This document shows positions 21,852-34,100 of a stretch of DNA of 64,000 nucleotides, piece after piece; the stretch's first letter is position 1; each line of letters starts with the position of its first letter. A program made the translations under genes and the position numbers. Source of the DNA: Heterohyrax brucei (taxonomy: Eukaryota; Chordata; Mammalia; Hyracoidea; Procaviidae); contig CM053152.1 in NCBI GenBank assembly GCA_028571685.1, positions 23,506,001 through 23,570,000 of the forward strand, in the 5' to 3' direction. The notes beneath the pieces are model-generated. The model was not told the DNA's origin, searched no databases, and saw only the letters and a program-made list of their open reading frames with translations.

Positions 21852-22019
21852 GGGAGGGGTGGGGGCGTGGCCCCAGGAAGCCGCCTCCGCGCCGCGCCGG
21901 GAGCCTCGCTGCGGCCGCCGCCAGTCCGCCGGCTGTCTTCCGCCTCCCGCGCCTCGCGCCCGCCCGGCCCCGCACTGGCAGCCGGCCCAGGACTCCCCGC
22001 CGTCGCCGCGGGGCCCGTC

Positions 22020-22121
22020 ATGGGCGAGGAGGACTATTACTTGGAGCTGAGCGAGCGGCCGGTGCAGTTCGAGAAGGCGAACCCGGTCAACTGCGTCTTC
22101 TTCGATGAGGCCAACAAGCAG
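22020..22121 (+). CDS. RMC1: RMC1 exon 1
   Basis: MGEEDYYLEL to ANKQ, 34 codons. The donor CAG|GTTCGG is weak at positions +3 to +6, but the continuation VFAVRSGG fixes the junction. Confidence 0.93.
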
Positions 22122-25100
22122 GTTCGGGCGGGCCCAGAGGCGGCCCCGTTTCCTCCCCGCCACCGGCGAGGCCCGGGCTGCGGTCCGCCGTGCCGGCGCC
22201 GGGAGGGGCGCTCTGCGCGCGAAGCCGGGGCCCGAGGGACCAGGCCCGCGCCCGCTCTCCGACGCCGGCGCCGCTTCTTGCCGGGCACCCCCGGAGGAGT
22301 GGTGGAATGGGCGGGTGCTTCCTCAAGGAAAGTGGAAACGGGGACGGGGGAGCAACTCTGGCGCGTGGTCCCTAGGCATTTTCAGCATCTTATTTTACTT
22401 TTTTTTAAAACTCATTATTAGACACACAACCGAGAATTTAGGCATTGAGATTTGTTTGCATTATCCTCAGAATTTTGTAAAGGTCCCCAAGGTTCTGGCC
22501 GGCCTTCAAATTTGAATCCTCGAGGACCCCACATCCAGCAATGCACCCAAGGCAGCACTTGCAGTGGTCGGCTTTTCTGTCTGTACTCGCATATTTCTGA
22601 AAATTCATGTGAACAGCCAATCCTCAGACGGATAACTTGCCGTATTAGTTTAGTTGAGCCAGGGGCGGTGCGTAGCTGTAATAACCGTTTGTGGGTTGTA
22701 TACGCCTAGTTCCTTTCCAAGTTCAGACCACTAACGTCGCTGCTTTTCCCTCTTAGGTTTTTGCTGTTCGATCTGGTGGCGCTACTGGGGTTGTAGTCAA
22801 AGGACCAGATGATAGGAATCCGATTTCATTTAGGTAACAGTACTGATGATTTCACCATGCAAACAAAATGCTGTTCTTCTGTTTCTTGTTCAGAGGTGGT
22901 TTTGAAAATGTACCCTTTGCCACCCCTGAGCTGTCTGAAGGAAGAGTGTGTGTGTCAGGTCCCGATTTGTAGAAGAGGGAAGCAGACTCTTGATGTGCAG
23001 TCTTGGTGGTAGATACTAGAACTTGCAGTGTGAAATGTGTGGAGTAGTTCCCTGTTGACTTGTGAAGCTCAGTACTCTAAAGTAGGACACCTTCCTGGGG
23101 CTTGAAAGGAACAGTGCAGGGCAGTGAGTGCCCTGTTGCAGTTTGTTGCCCTGGAGAGGGTATTTATTTCTTTGCTTAGCTTAGGTCTCTCCAGTATGTT
23201 TGGTAGATGGGAGAGGAGATTTCTAGGTTAGTGTATCCCATGTAATAGTGTCTGTTGAGAAAATCGTGGCTTCCACTATAATCAAGGCCGTGGATATTTC
23301 AGTGAACAGGCATAATTATAAGTAGCAGCCCCCTCGCTTTTAGATGTGTCTTGCTTTAAGTGGTAAAGTATCTGGCCACCTTAACTCTTGTGATTACGGA
23401 AGGGAAAAATGCAGGCTCTCAATTCAGTGGTGACTTTTAAAAATATTTTAGCAGTTAGCTTGTGTTAATAGGAAAAAGCTTCTGAAGTGGAAAAATGAAT
23501 CAGCCTCTTAGCTTGTCAGTTGTTAGGCAGATACTGACTGCAGCTGCTGTGCTAGCCACTAGGCAGATGAAGGTTTGGGATGAGCCTGGTCCCCTTTAGA
23601 GGAACCTGTAAATGATGGAGTGGGAGACCAGGGAATGGACAACACTGTTCAGTGTGACAAATGCTGTAATGGAGCGCTCTTCAGAGGGCCGTGGGAACAC
23701 AGACGTGGTGTTTATCTTGGGATGGGCTAGGGCAGACCCCTGCTCGGGAGAGGGGAAGACCTAAACGTAGAGCAGGGTTTTAAAACACAAGTAGAGTTTC
23801 TGGAGGTGGAAAAAAAGGCAGGTCTTTTAAGTCATACCGAATGCATAGGTAGAATCTGCAGGATGTTTGGGAATGTGCAGATCTGTGTGACTGAAGATCA
23901 GGGTATCTGTGCAGAGATGGGCTGGTTGGACTGGATATATTCTGCCATGTAGTCAGGCCTTTATAATGTGGTTGGGAATTTTTGTAAGGTGGGTGTGATC
24001 ATCAGTCATGGGAGAGTGTTGTCAGTAACATTGAAGGTGAGTTAGTTGGGAGCACACCAGGGTTGGGAGGACGTTAATACACACCTGCCGTAGTCTGAGG
24101 CAGAGGGAGTGAACACTTGAACCAAGGCCACGCAACAGGTCTTTAATAGGCGGTCAGAATGTCATGGGCAAGATGAATTGGTCAGTAAGATGTGGAAATG
24201 AGAGTAACCCTGTGATGATCCATATTTAATGGCTAGGGAAGGTTTGAGGAAGATGATACTAAGTTAACTTTTTTTTTGGTTAGCATTCTTCTTTTTAAAG
24301 GCTTTAATGAGTCGTAATTGACACATGATGAACTGCACATATTTAACTTTTGTAATTTGGTGAGTTTAGGCATAAGAAATCATAACCATAATTGAGATAA
24401 TGAGTATATCCACATCTTCAAAAGTTTTTCTCACATTCACTTTCGAGCTTGTGTTTGATGTGTTTGTGAGGCCCTGGATGTAGGTGAAGCCAGTTGGCAC
24501 ATTGTAACTGGTAGGCTGTGCAAGGAAAGTCAGATGGCTCTGTAGAATACTCTTTCCAGAAGCTTTGCTGAGAGGAGTGATGGAGTGAAGGACACAGATG
24601 GCAATAATTTGTGCAGAAGATTGTGAATATATATGTATGTCTAAAATAATTCTCAGATGACAAATGTGTTGTGATGGCAATTCTTCAATTCCTTATGGTG
24701 TGTAGTACTGCAAATTTTTCCAGCATGTTGGCTAGCAGGTTGGATTTTATTGAAAAGAGTTCCTGCTGGTAGCTTCAGAAACATGATTTTAATTTTAAGC
24801 TGAAATTTGTTGCTTCCTGAATACTTATTTTGCCTTTTGTCTTCTCAAAAAGTGATAGCAGCTAGAATTCTGTTCTTACATTTATCTCTTAATCTTCTTA
24901 AAGAATGGAAGACAAAGGAGAAGTGAAATGCATTAAGTTTTCCTTAGAAAATAAGATATTGGCTGTTCAGAGGACCTCAAAGACTGTGGTAAGACATATT
25001 TTTAAATGTAGCATAAAGAAAGCATTAGAAGTACACTGGGAAGAGAATAGATTATAAATTCCAGTCTTAGTGGAAATACCATTTTAGTTGAGCCTGTTGG

Positions 25101-28100
25101 GACTCTTAAAGATGAGAAAGAATTTTGAATGAATAAGCAAAGACTGACCTTAACTTGTCTTCTTTTTGACTTAATTCATTTTAATTTTAAGTAATTCGGA
25201 GCCTCAGCTTTTGTATTAATTGATCTCTAGCAACATAGATTCACTACTCAAGTCCCTGAATATAACAAGAACAGCTGATCAAAGTTGGAGAGGTCTGTTG
25301 GTATCTTAATTGTCATGAGTGCTCACAAGCACCATGGAGTAGAGAAAAACTGTTGGGAGTGATGAATAGAATGCTGTGCTACTTCTGTTAGTATTGTTAA
25401 AATTCCTGCAATGCCTTTATACAGTATAGCAGCACAGTTCTCTAAATTTTCAAAGGCAGTTTCAAACTCTAAATGAGCTGGTTATTCGGATTGACCTTTT
25501 TTGTCTTTCCTGTCTTCAAGCTTTTATAGATTTTTCTTTTCTGACCATTTCTTGACATTCCTCTTTTTCTTTTTGTCTTATATGCCCAGTAGGTTGGCAG
25601 TATGCTTCTGATTCAGATCCCTCCGTGTTTTTTTTTTCTTCCAGGATTTTTCTAATTTCATCCCTGATAGTTCTCAGCAGGAGTACACACAAGAATGCAA
25701 GGTATGAGCAGGGACCCTCCCTCAGCGGGTTGCTTTGGCATGGGTTGGCAGTTTGGTGGAGTCAGTGTAGTATGGTTATGGAGCACACACTTGGAATTGT
25801 TCTCATGCTGAGGATGAACACTTGTCAACTCTGTGGTTGTGGACAGTTTCTTAGTTTTTGAGCCCATTTCCTCATCCCTGAAACAAAGTTGGGAGGATTA
25901 CTTGGTGATGGGTGTTAGGCATCAGCGATGGCACAAGTTGGGTGCTGCTGTGGCATCACTTGGTGCCTCTCCGCACGGCTGGTGGTGTCTCTGGGTCAGC
26001 AGCCTTGGGCTTCTTCCAGAGCTGCCTTGTGCGGAGGCTTTTAGAGGATGAGTTCTTTTTCCTTCTGGATGATGTTTTCATTCCTCAGTTTTTTGTCCTT
26101 GTGGTGTCCTTCCTTCCTTTACGTAGGTGTAGGTTCTAATCCACAGTAATATGAGCTTAGCTCAGACTGGGAGTGTGGCATCTTAGGGAGCTAACAGAAG
26201 CTGCTCGTGGATGGCTGTGGCTTTCTACAGCTTTGTAATGGCATTGCTGAGTGGAGTTCAGGGTGGGCTCCTCGATATGGAAAGGCCCCAGAGTCAAATG
26301 ACTGAGCCTCTCACAGATGCGTAGTTTCTCTGTAGAACCACATCATCATTCTGCTTGGCCTCAGGTTTGTGGCACTTTCGGTCATCACGTGAGCCCAGTG
26401 TGGTCTCAGGGTTCCGGCCCCATTGTAGTCAGTTCTCACTGAAAGTCATTAGCCATTTATACTTTAATACTGCTAGTTTTTGTAATGCAGCTGACTAAGG
26501 AAATGCCAACCATATTCTGGCTCCTAAAGGAAGAAGTTGATACTTGCAAGCTTTGGTTTAGTTACTTTCCTACAAACCTCAGTCTTCTTCCTCTGCTCTC
26601 TTGACTAGAAGGAATAAAGATCCAGGTACTTTAATGAAGAGTAAAATCAGGGCAAACTGTTTAAAAGAAAATTCAGTTTACTAATGAGTAGTCAGACCTG
26701 GGTAACTTTTACTAAAGGCTTAGTGATGTAAACAGCAGAACATTTTAAACTTTTCAAGAGAATTACATATGATAGGCTTTAGTAATCTGACAGGAGGTAT
26801 CTAAAAATAAGTCTTTCTGCTTAATTAAGAAAAAAAATCTTTCTGTAATTCTTTTCAGACCAAAAATGCCAATATACTAGGATTCTGCTGGACCAGTTCT
26901 ACTGAAATTGTCTTTATAACAGATCAAGGAATTGAATTTTACCAGGTATTATATTTATCATTTATGTTTGCTGGTGAAATTTCAAGAGTAACAGCTTGGG
27001 AGGGCCTAATTGCAGGGCTGAGGGCTGTGGGGACCATGGTCTCAGGGAATGTCTAGCTCGATTGGCATAACATAGTTTGTAAAGAAAATGTTCTGTTTTC
27101 TGTGAGTAGCATCTAGGGTGTTAAAAGCCTATGAGCAGCCATCTAGGATACTTCACTGGTCTCATCCCTTTGGGAGCAAGATACTCCACTGGTCTCGTCC
27201 CTTTGGGGGCAAGGAAGAATGAGGAAAACTAAAGATACAAGGGAAAGATTAGTCCGAAGGACTAATGGACCACATCTGCAACGGCCTCCACTAGACTGAG
27301 TGTGGGGCAACTAGCTGGTACCCAGCTACCACCACAGACTGTTCTGACAGGGATCACAACAGAGGGTCCTAGACAGCTGGGGAAAGATGTAGAACAAAAT
27401 TCTAACTCAAAGAAGGAGATCAGACTTGCTGGCATGACAGGAACTGGAGAAACTCTGAGAGTTATAGCCCCAGACACCCTTTCAGCTCCGTAATGAAGTC
27501 ACTCCTGAGATTCACCCTTTAGCTAAAGATTAGACAGGCCCATAAAACAAGACTGAGAGGGTACAGCAGCCCGGGGGCAAGGATTAAGGAGGGGACAGGG
27601 AAGCTGATCATAGGGAGCCCAATGTTGATATGTTATGGGGTGGTTAGCCAGTATCATAAAATGGTGTTTAATGAGAAACGAGTTTGTTCTGTAGACCTTC
27701 AACTGAAGTACAGTGAAAAAATAGAGAACAGCAGTTTGGCAGCCTGTTGCATTCAGCATTACATGGATATTGTGGGATTCTGGAACTTCAGTTTTTTGCT
27801 TGAAATTTTAATTTTTCCTGATGATAAATGTAGTATCTATTAAAAAAAAAAACAGTTCAAACATTACCAAGATACACTATATGGAAAGTGAAGCCAGCCA
27901 AGTGCCGTCAAATAATTCTTTGAAATAACTTGTTATTGTTAGATGCTGGCAAGTCAGTTTTGACTTACAGCAACCCTGTGTACAGTAGAACAGAGCACTG
28001 CCTGGGCCTGCGCCATGCTTGCAGTCAGTGTTAGGTTTGAGCCCACTGTTGCAGCCACAGTGTCTCTGCATCTCATGGATGCTGTTGCTCTGTAGCAGGT

Positions 28101-31100
28101 ATGTCCTTCTCCTTCTCCAGGGACTTGTCCCTCCTGATCCCATGCCCAAACAGAGGTGCAGCCTAACCACCCTCACCTCTAGGAGCACGCTGCACCTGCC
28201 GCAGGCTGGAGTATTTTCAGTTGCCACACATGAATGTGAGTCACAGATAACCAATAAGGAAGACTGAAGAACTGATGCCTTTGAATTATGTTGACCAAGA
28301 ATATTGAAAATCTACCGTGGACTGCTGATAGAATGAACAAATCTGTCTTGGAAGAAGTACAGCTAGAATGATCCTTAGAAGTGAGGGAGGCAAGACTTCG
28401 TCTCACTGAGTTTAGAAATAACTACTGTAACTATTTTGGTGTATATTCCTCCATCTCTTTTTCACATGTAACAAATTTGTTAAAAAAAAAAAGGGAATAT
28501 TGTGTCTAAACTGGTAGTGCTTACTTTTTTGGCTAACAGTGTATCTTGGAAATTTTTCCATATTTTTTGTAATGTCTGAGTACTATCCCATGGTGTGGAT
28601 ATACTGTAAGTTATTTAACCAATTCCCTTTAGAAGGGCATCTGGCTTGTTTCTATTTCTTGTGATTTCAAGTTCTGCAGTGAATGTGCTTGTAAATATTT
28701 CTTTATATTCTTGGGTGAGTTCTTTCTTGGAAGGAGGATTACAAGATAGGTCTGAATATCTAAAAAGCTGAGCAGATACTGCTAAATTTCTTCTAGAAAC
28801 GTAATACCTTCACTAGATGCAATTTCCATTCTCACACCTTCGCTAGAACTGAGTATAATCAGTAGACCTTGGCCAAAATGAAATGTGGAAATACATTGTA
28901 CTTTGAATTTTTCATGATTAAGGAGCTAAGTATCTTTTCTTATAGTCATTGTCCATTTGTGTTACCGGTGTTGTGAACTGCCTGTTCTGTCTTTTAATAT
29001 GTTTCAATGGCCTGACCCATGGAGAACGTTCTGAGACCTGTAAGTAGAGCTAGTGTAATGGACGTTATGACTGTCAGCCTTTTAGTCTGATGGCCTAATG
29101 TAAGCAGCCTGTCTTAGGATCTTATGGATGGAGGAAATACAACCATGTACACAAAACACAAGATGTGATTGCTGTGGCGCTGTGTTGTTGGGCTGTCATC
29201 ATAGTCTTTGTAGTGGCCAGCAGAAATGATGCAAACTTGAGACAGATCTCAGGTACAGAAACAGGATTTATGCAAATGATAGCATGGAAAGGGCTCTTTG
29301 CTTTACAGAAGGCTTCCTGTAGTAATCATTTAAATGTATGCCTTTCTGTTCTTGGGAAAGTCACCTAAGTGGTATTCAGATCTTTTACTTTAAGGAATAT
29401 GTTAAAAAGAAAGGACTCTGTTTTCATGGTTGTCATTAGTGCCATCCCCTTGGACCGCAGCTCACAGGGACCACATGCACAATGGAACAAAACCTTTCAG
29501 GTCCTGCTTCCTCCCTGTAGCACATCCCTGTTTGATTGTACTTGGATCATGAGCTGACCACGTGCCTCCTTACCCTGGCTTTTAAGTCACTTTCTTGGTA
29601 CAGTGCTCTGTGCAAGCATCAGTAACTTGGCGGCAGGTGGCTGTATACAGTGTGTCTTCATGGATCAGGATATTTTATTTAAAATGCACCTTGATTTATA
29701 AAACATTTGTGCACAGAATCTGATGAACACATTCTGGAGTCCAGCTGGAGACCAGGTGGAAGGCTGGGGTGCACAGGCTGGGAGATGGGGCTCAGTGCCC
29801 AAGCTCTGGAGCGATTCGTTTGTCTTGACATTTTTGTTATGAAGGTGACTTTTGTTACTTCTTGCAGTTCATATATGGCACTGGGAAGGCCACGGGAGCT
29901 TTCGTAAATCACCAGAGTCCCTAGCCGCTTTGAGCCTTCCTTTCCTATCTGTCAAGTAGAGCTAATGGCAGATCTATTAGGGTTATTTTAAAGAATGGAG
30001 ACAAAGCGCTAACAAGAAAGGGTAGCTGTAATGAGTAAAAGAAAAAAATTCTGTTTACCTTCTGTATTTTTTTGCTTTAGTTGACTGCATCAGTGTTCTG
30101 ATGTTTCGTATTTTTAAGAAGTTTTGTTTCTTGAACTCTGCTTCAGGTTTTGCCAGAGAAACGGAACCTGAAGCTCCTGAAGAGCCAGAACATCAATGTG
30201 AACTGGTACATGTACTGCCCTGAGAGCGCTGTGATTCTGCTGTCCACCACTGTCCTTGGGAATGTTCTGCAGCCTTTTTATTTTAGGGTAAGAGTAAGCT
30301 TCACTCAAAAAAAATGAAAAACTCTTTTCCCCTATCCTGTTCCTCTTCCATCCTATTGCGTCAAGCGAGTTCCTCTAACAGTAGTGTTATCACGTCCACC
30401 ACTAGAGGGCACTTGGTCCCATCCCATTACCTGCCCAAATGACCCTTCTGTGATAAAGGCCTGTACTGTATGTAAGGGGACGTTGGAAAGGATGAGAGGA
30501 CACAATGTGTGTACATTCTGTCTTTAGAAGATGCTAGAATACCTAAAAAAGAAAAATGAAACCCATTGTCACTGAGTCAATTCTGACTTATAGTGATTCT
30601 AGAGGACAGAATAGAACTACCCCATAGGGTTTCCAGTGAGCAGCTGGTGGATTTGAACTGTAGACTTTTTGGTTAGCAGCCTCAGTTCTTAACCACTTTG
30701 CCATCAGGGTTCCAGAGTACCTCAAGGGTTCTAATAAAGTTTTCCTAAAACTGTGTTTTTCTCCTGAACAGGCTGTCACTATGTCGAAGCTGCCCAAGTT
30801 TGAGATTGAACTACCAGCTGCACCTAAGTCAACAAAACTTAGCCTTTCTGAAAGAGATATTGCAATGGCTACAATGTATGTCTGTCTTTGGAGAACTCCT
30901 TTTTGTACTTGCTTTTACTGGTAGTCTTGGAGGGAGTGCCCTGTAAGCACTGCAGTGATGTCTTTCCTTAGGTAGAACACATTGTAAAACAACTCCCCTT
31001 TTCCCTCTGAGAAGCTGAATTTTATGAATGTCAAAATCCTGTTGTCTTTTTGACAGTCTTTTAAAATTTTACTAGCTTTGTGGTCTCATGGAAGCTTTTT

Positions 31101-34100
31101 CATCTTTTTAGGCTGATAAAATGAGAACATTGAACCAGTTTATTTCTTGGATATCATTCAATTTTAGTTTGTTTTTTTTTTAATCTGTGAGTTGAATCTT
31201 ATTAAATTTTTTTTGCTAAAGTCTTATAACTGGAAAAATAAAAGAATTTTATAATTGGTCAAAATAAGAAAACATTGTTTTTGATCTAACAGACATGGAA
31301 CTGAATTATTGGTGTACAAAGGTATATTTTCATTCAAGAAAGTTGATACCTGTTTTTAAATTATGAAACTTTTGAACATAAAAATAGAGACTAGTGCAAA
31401 GAACAATCTACCCCATGTACCCATAACCCGGATTCAGCAGTTATCAAATTTGCTTCTAAATTACTTCTGATTCTTTAATGACCTAAAACAGTGATTTCCA
31501 GACTTTTAAAAAGTTCTTAGCAGTGGATTTTTTTGTCTTTGAAGAATATGTTTGGCATCCCATTTAGAAAACAAAGTGGAAACAGTTCTCTGTGAAGTGG
31601 AGGTGAGAGCTAGACTTCTCTAGGCGTCCCTGTGCCCTGTAGCTATCCCTAGCAGGCTGAGCCGTGTATTCTCGTGGTGCAACATGTGAAAGCCCCTGGA
31701 GCAGAAACTGTTCAGGCACTGCTCATAGCAATGTTTATTAGATGGAGCCTTAAAAATGATTATTCAGTATATTTTCAAATTCAGAACATTAGAGGAAAGG
31801 AAATGGATTTAGCTGGTCACTGAAAGATAATCATTAACAATATGTATTTCTTTGCACTTTGTTTTTTTGATTGTGCGTGGGTCTGTGTTTTTATTTCCAA
31901 TAATTATGAGCAAGCTGTATTCAGTTCTGCATTCCTTTTCCACTTAACTTTATAATAGTTTTTTTCTGATTAATTTTACTTTCTTTGTAAACATTTTCAT
32001 TGGCAGCAAAATATACCATTAGTGAATATCTCATTTCACTGTTTACAGTGGAGGGATTTTAAATGGCCAGATGACTGTCTACTTGACTGTGTCGTTTATC
32101 TGTTCTCTAATTAGATACGGACAGCTTTATGTCCTCTTCTTGAGGCATCATTCTCGGACCTCCAATAGTGCAGGAGCGGAGGTAGTTCTGTATCATCTGC
32201 CACGGTAATTTAATGCTTGCTTCCTTCCTTCTCTGATTTTAAAATAGGAACTAAAGCTGGTTGCTCTATTTTTTTACCTTTCTGTTGTCTTACAGAGAAG
32301 GTGCCTGTAAAAAGATGCACATATTAAAGTTAAACAGGACAGGCAAGTTTGCCCTGAATGTGGTGGATAACTTGGTGGTCGTCCACCATCAGGACACAGA
32401 GGTATGAGTTGTGTGACAGATTCTGAACTGTGTCTTTACAAGTTAGGACTGTTTCAGAGAACTGTGAAAACCACCAAACGTACTTTCTTTCTATGCTAAA
32501 AATTTTGGTCTTCCAAGTGGAAACTTGGGTTTTGTATTCTAAATGGTCTTGAAAAAGCAGTGATTCCCTACCAGTTTGATTATTTTAACCAAATTGCACC
32601 TTAGGGGACTTGACATCTGGGATCTTTGTTGGGTTGAATCACCTAAACTGGGAGTTTATTGTAGAACCACTGTGTTCCATGAGTTGTGATTACAGAGGAT
32701 GATTGCTTTTTGAAGCTTTGTGGCTCAAGGGAACTAGAATGGATCCTCCTTTTTCTAGACTGTTAATTGGGTGAACCGTGGTAACAAGACACTTACCTCC
32801 CACTGTTGGGTGGTGTTCCCCATATTTGTATTTGACTGATGAAACTATCATTCAACTATCATTCAAAGGAAACATAAATATCTGTGAGAAAATGAAAACA
32901 TAAAATAGAGTGGTGGTGTTCCAACAAATTGCTCCTCGACAGCAAAACTGTAGATCCTCTAAACTGAGCTGAAATAGCAAGATATGAAGTAATGAAACAG
33001 ATAGTTGAAGTCATGATTTGTTTTGGCATTGGTCTTCTTTTTTTCTACCTCAGACGTCTGTCATATTTGACATCAAGTTGAGGGGCGAGTTTGACGGGGC
33101 TCTTACCATCCATCATCCTGTGCTTCCCGCAAGATCGATTCAGCCCTACCAGATCCCTGCGGCAGGTGAGACAGGATCCCGGGAAGGAGACTGGTTCTTC
33201 TGCCACATCTTTAACACTCTTGCCATCATCTTTCAGAATGGCAGGAGCCCTGGTTGTGCAGTGGTTAGAGCTTGGCTGCTAACTAAAAGGGCGGTAGTTC
33301 GAATCCACCAGCTGTTCCTAGGAAACCCAGTGGGGTTGTTCTGCTCTGTCCTACAGGGTCACTATGAGTCAGAATCAACTTGAGGGCAATGGATTTTGTT
33401 ACTTAAAAAAAAATTCCTTCTGAATCCAAAAGCTTTACGTATGTTGCTGTGAAAGGATTTTGTAAGATAAACAAATTTTCCTTTAAGAAAATAGAATACT
33501 TTTCTTCTGTGAGTTTTAACATGTTGAATTGTGATTATGCATTGAAGCTGGTATTTTCCTAAAATGTTGAGGGAGCCTTGATCGTTTGCTGCCTGCGCTG
33601 TACAACCCTGCAGCTAAATTTGGCTGCTTGTGACTCTTATTTTTACCTGGGGTCACTGCTCCCCACCTTTCTTATATTCTCTGTCATAGTTACAGTGAAT
33701 TCTGCCACCTTTTCTGACCAGTGGTCTGGTGAGTGCTTAAAGCAGTGATTCTAGGGTTATTCTAGATTAGTCCTTCCACCTGGAAAGGGATATGATAGGG
33801 AGTTAGAGGGGAGGCCAGAATTTCAGGATCCAGGAAAGAGACCATTTGGTTTCCTATCTCTTTTCCAGTATCAAACAGAACTCAAATAATATTTAGTACT
33901 CTACTCCTTTAAAGAAGAATGGAGTCCAGTGTTAGCTCTAAATGTTTGTAAACCTCGCTAAGAAGGTTCACATTTGGAACTCTGATAGCAAAGTTCTGTT
34001 AGTAAAAGGAATACCTATTAAGAGAGCATTCAGTGGGCCTGCCCAGCCTGCAGTCAGGACTTCATGGACATTTTCCATAGGGATTCAGAATCAGCCTAGC

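Larger units (their letters stand above)
21440..22350 (+). promoter_or_regulatory. RMC1: RMC1 CpG-island promoter
   Basis: Very GC- and CpG-dense block spanning upstream sequence, the first coding exon and the start of intron 1. There is no TATA box. It contains a GGGGGCGTGGCC GC/KLF box (21,861-21,872), the E-box at 21,842 and a minisatellite at 21,703. The start site cannot be fixed from sequence; probably 21,850-21,990. Long open frames in both strands here are by-products of high GC. Confidence 0.85.

Noticed and set aside
21415-22421. Several long overlapping open frames on both strands around the RMC1 promoter, including 186- and 184-codon ones
   Set aside because: High GC removes stop codons and the 18-bp repeat makes in-frame repeats. 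Only the frame from ATG 22,020 matches a known protein, and the apparent extension upstream starts at GTG, not ATG.
31485-31760. Possible hAT/MER-type element in RMC1 intron 7 (CAGTGATTTCCAGACTTTT...)
   Set aside because: Only the first 20 or so bases suggest a Charlie-type end, and no right end was found.
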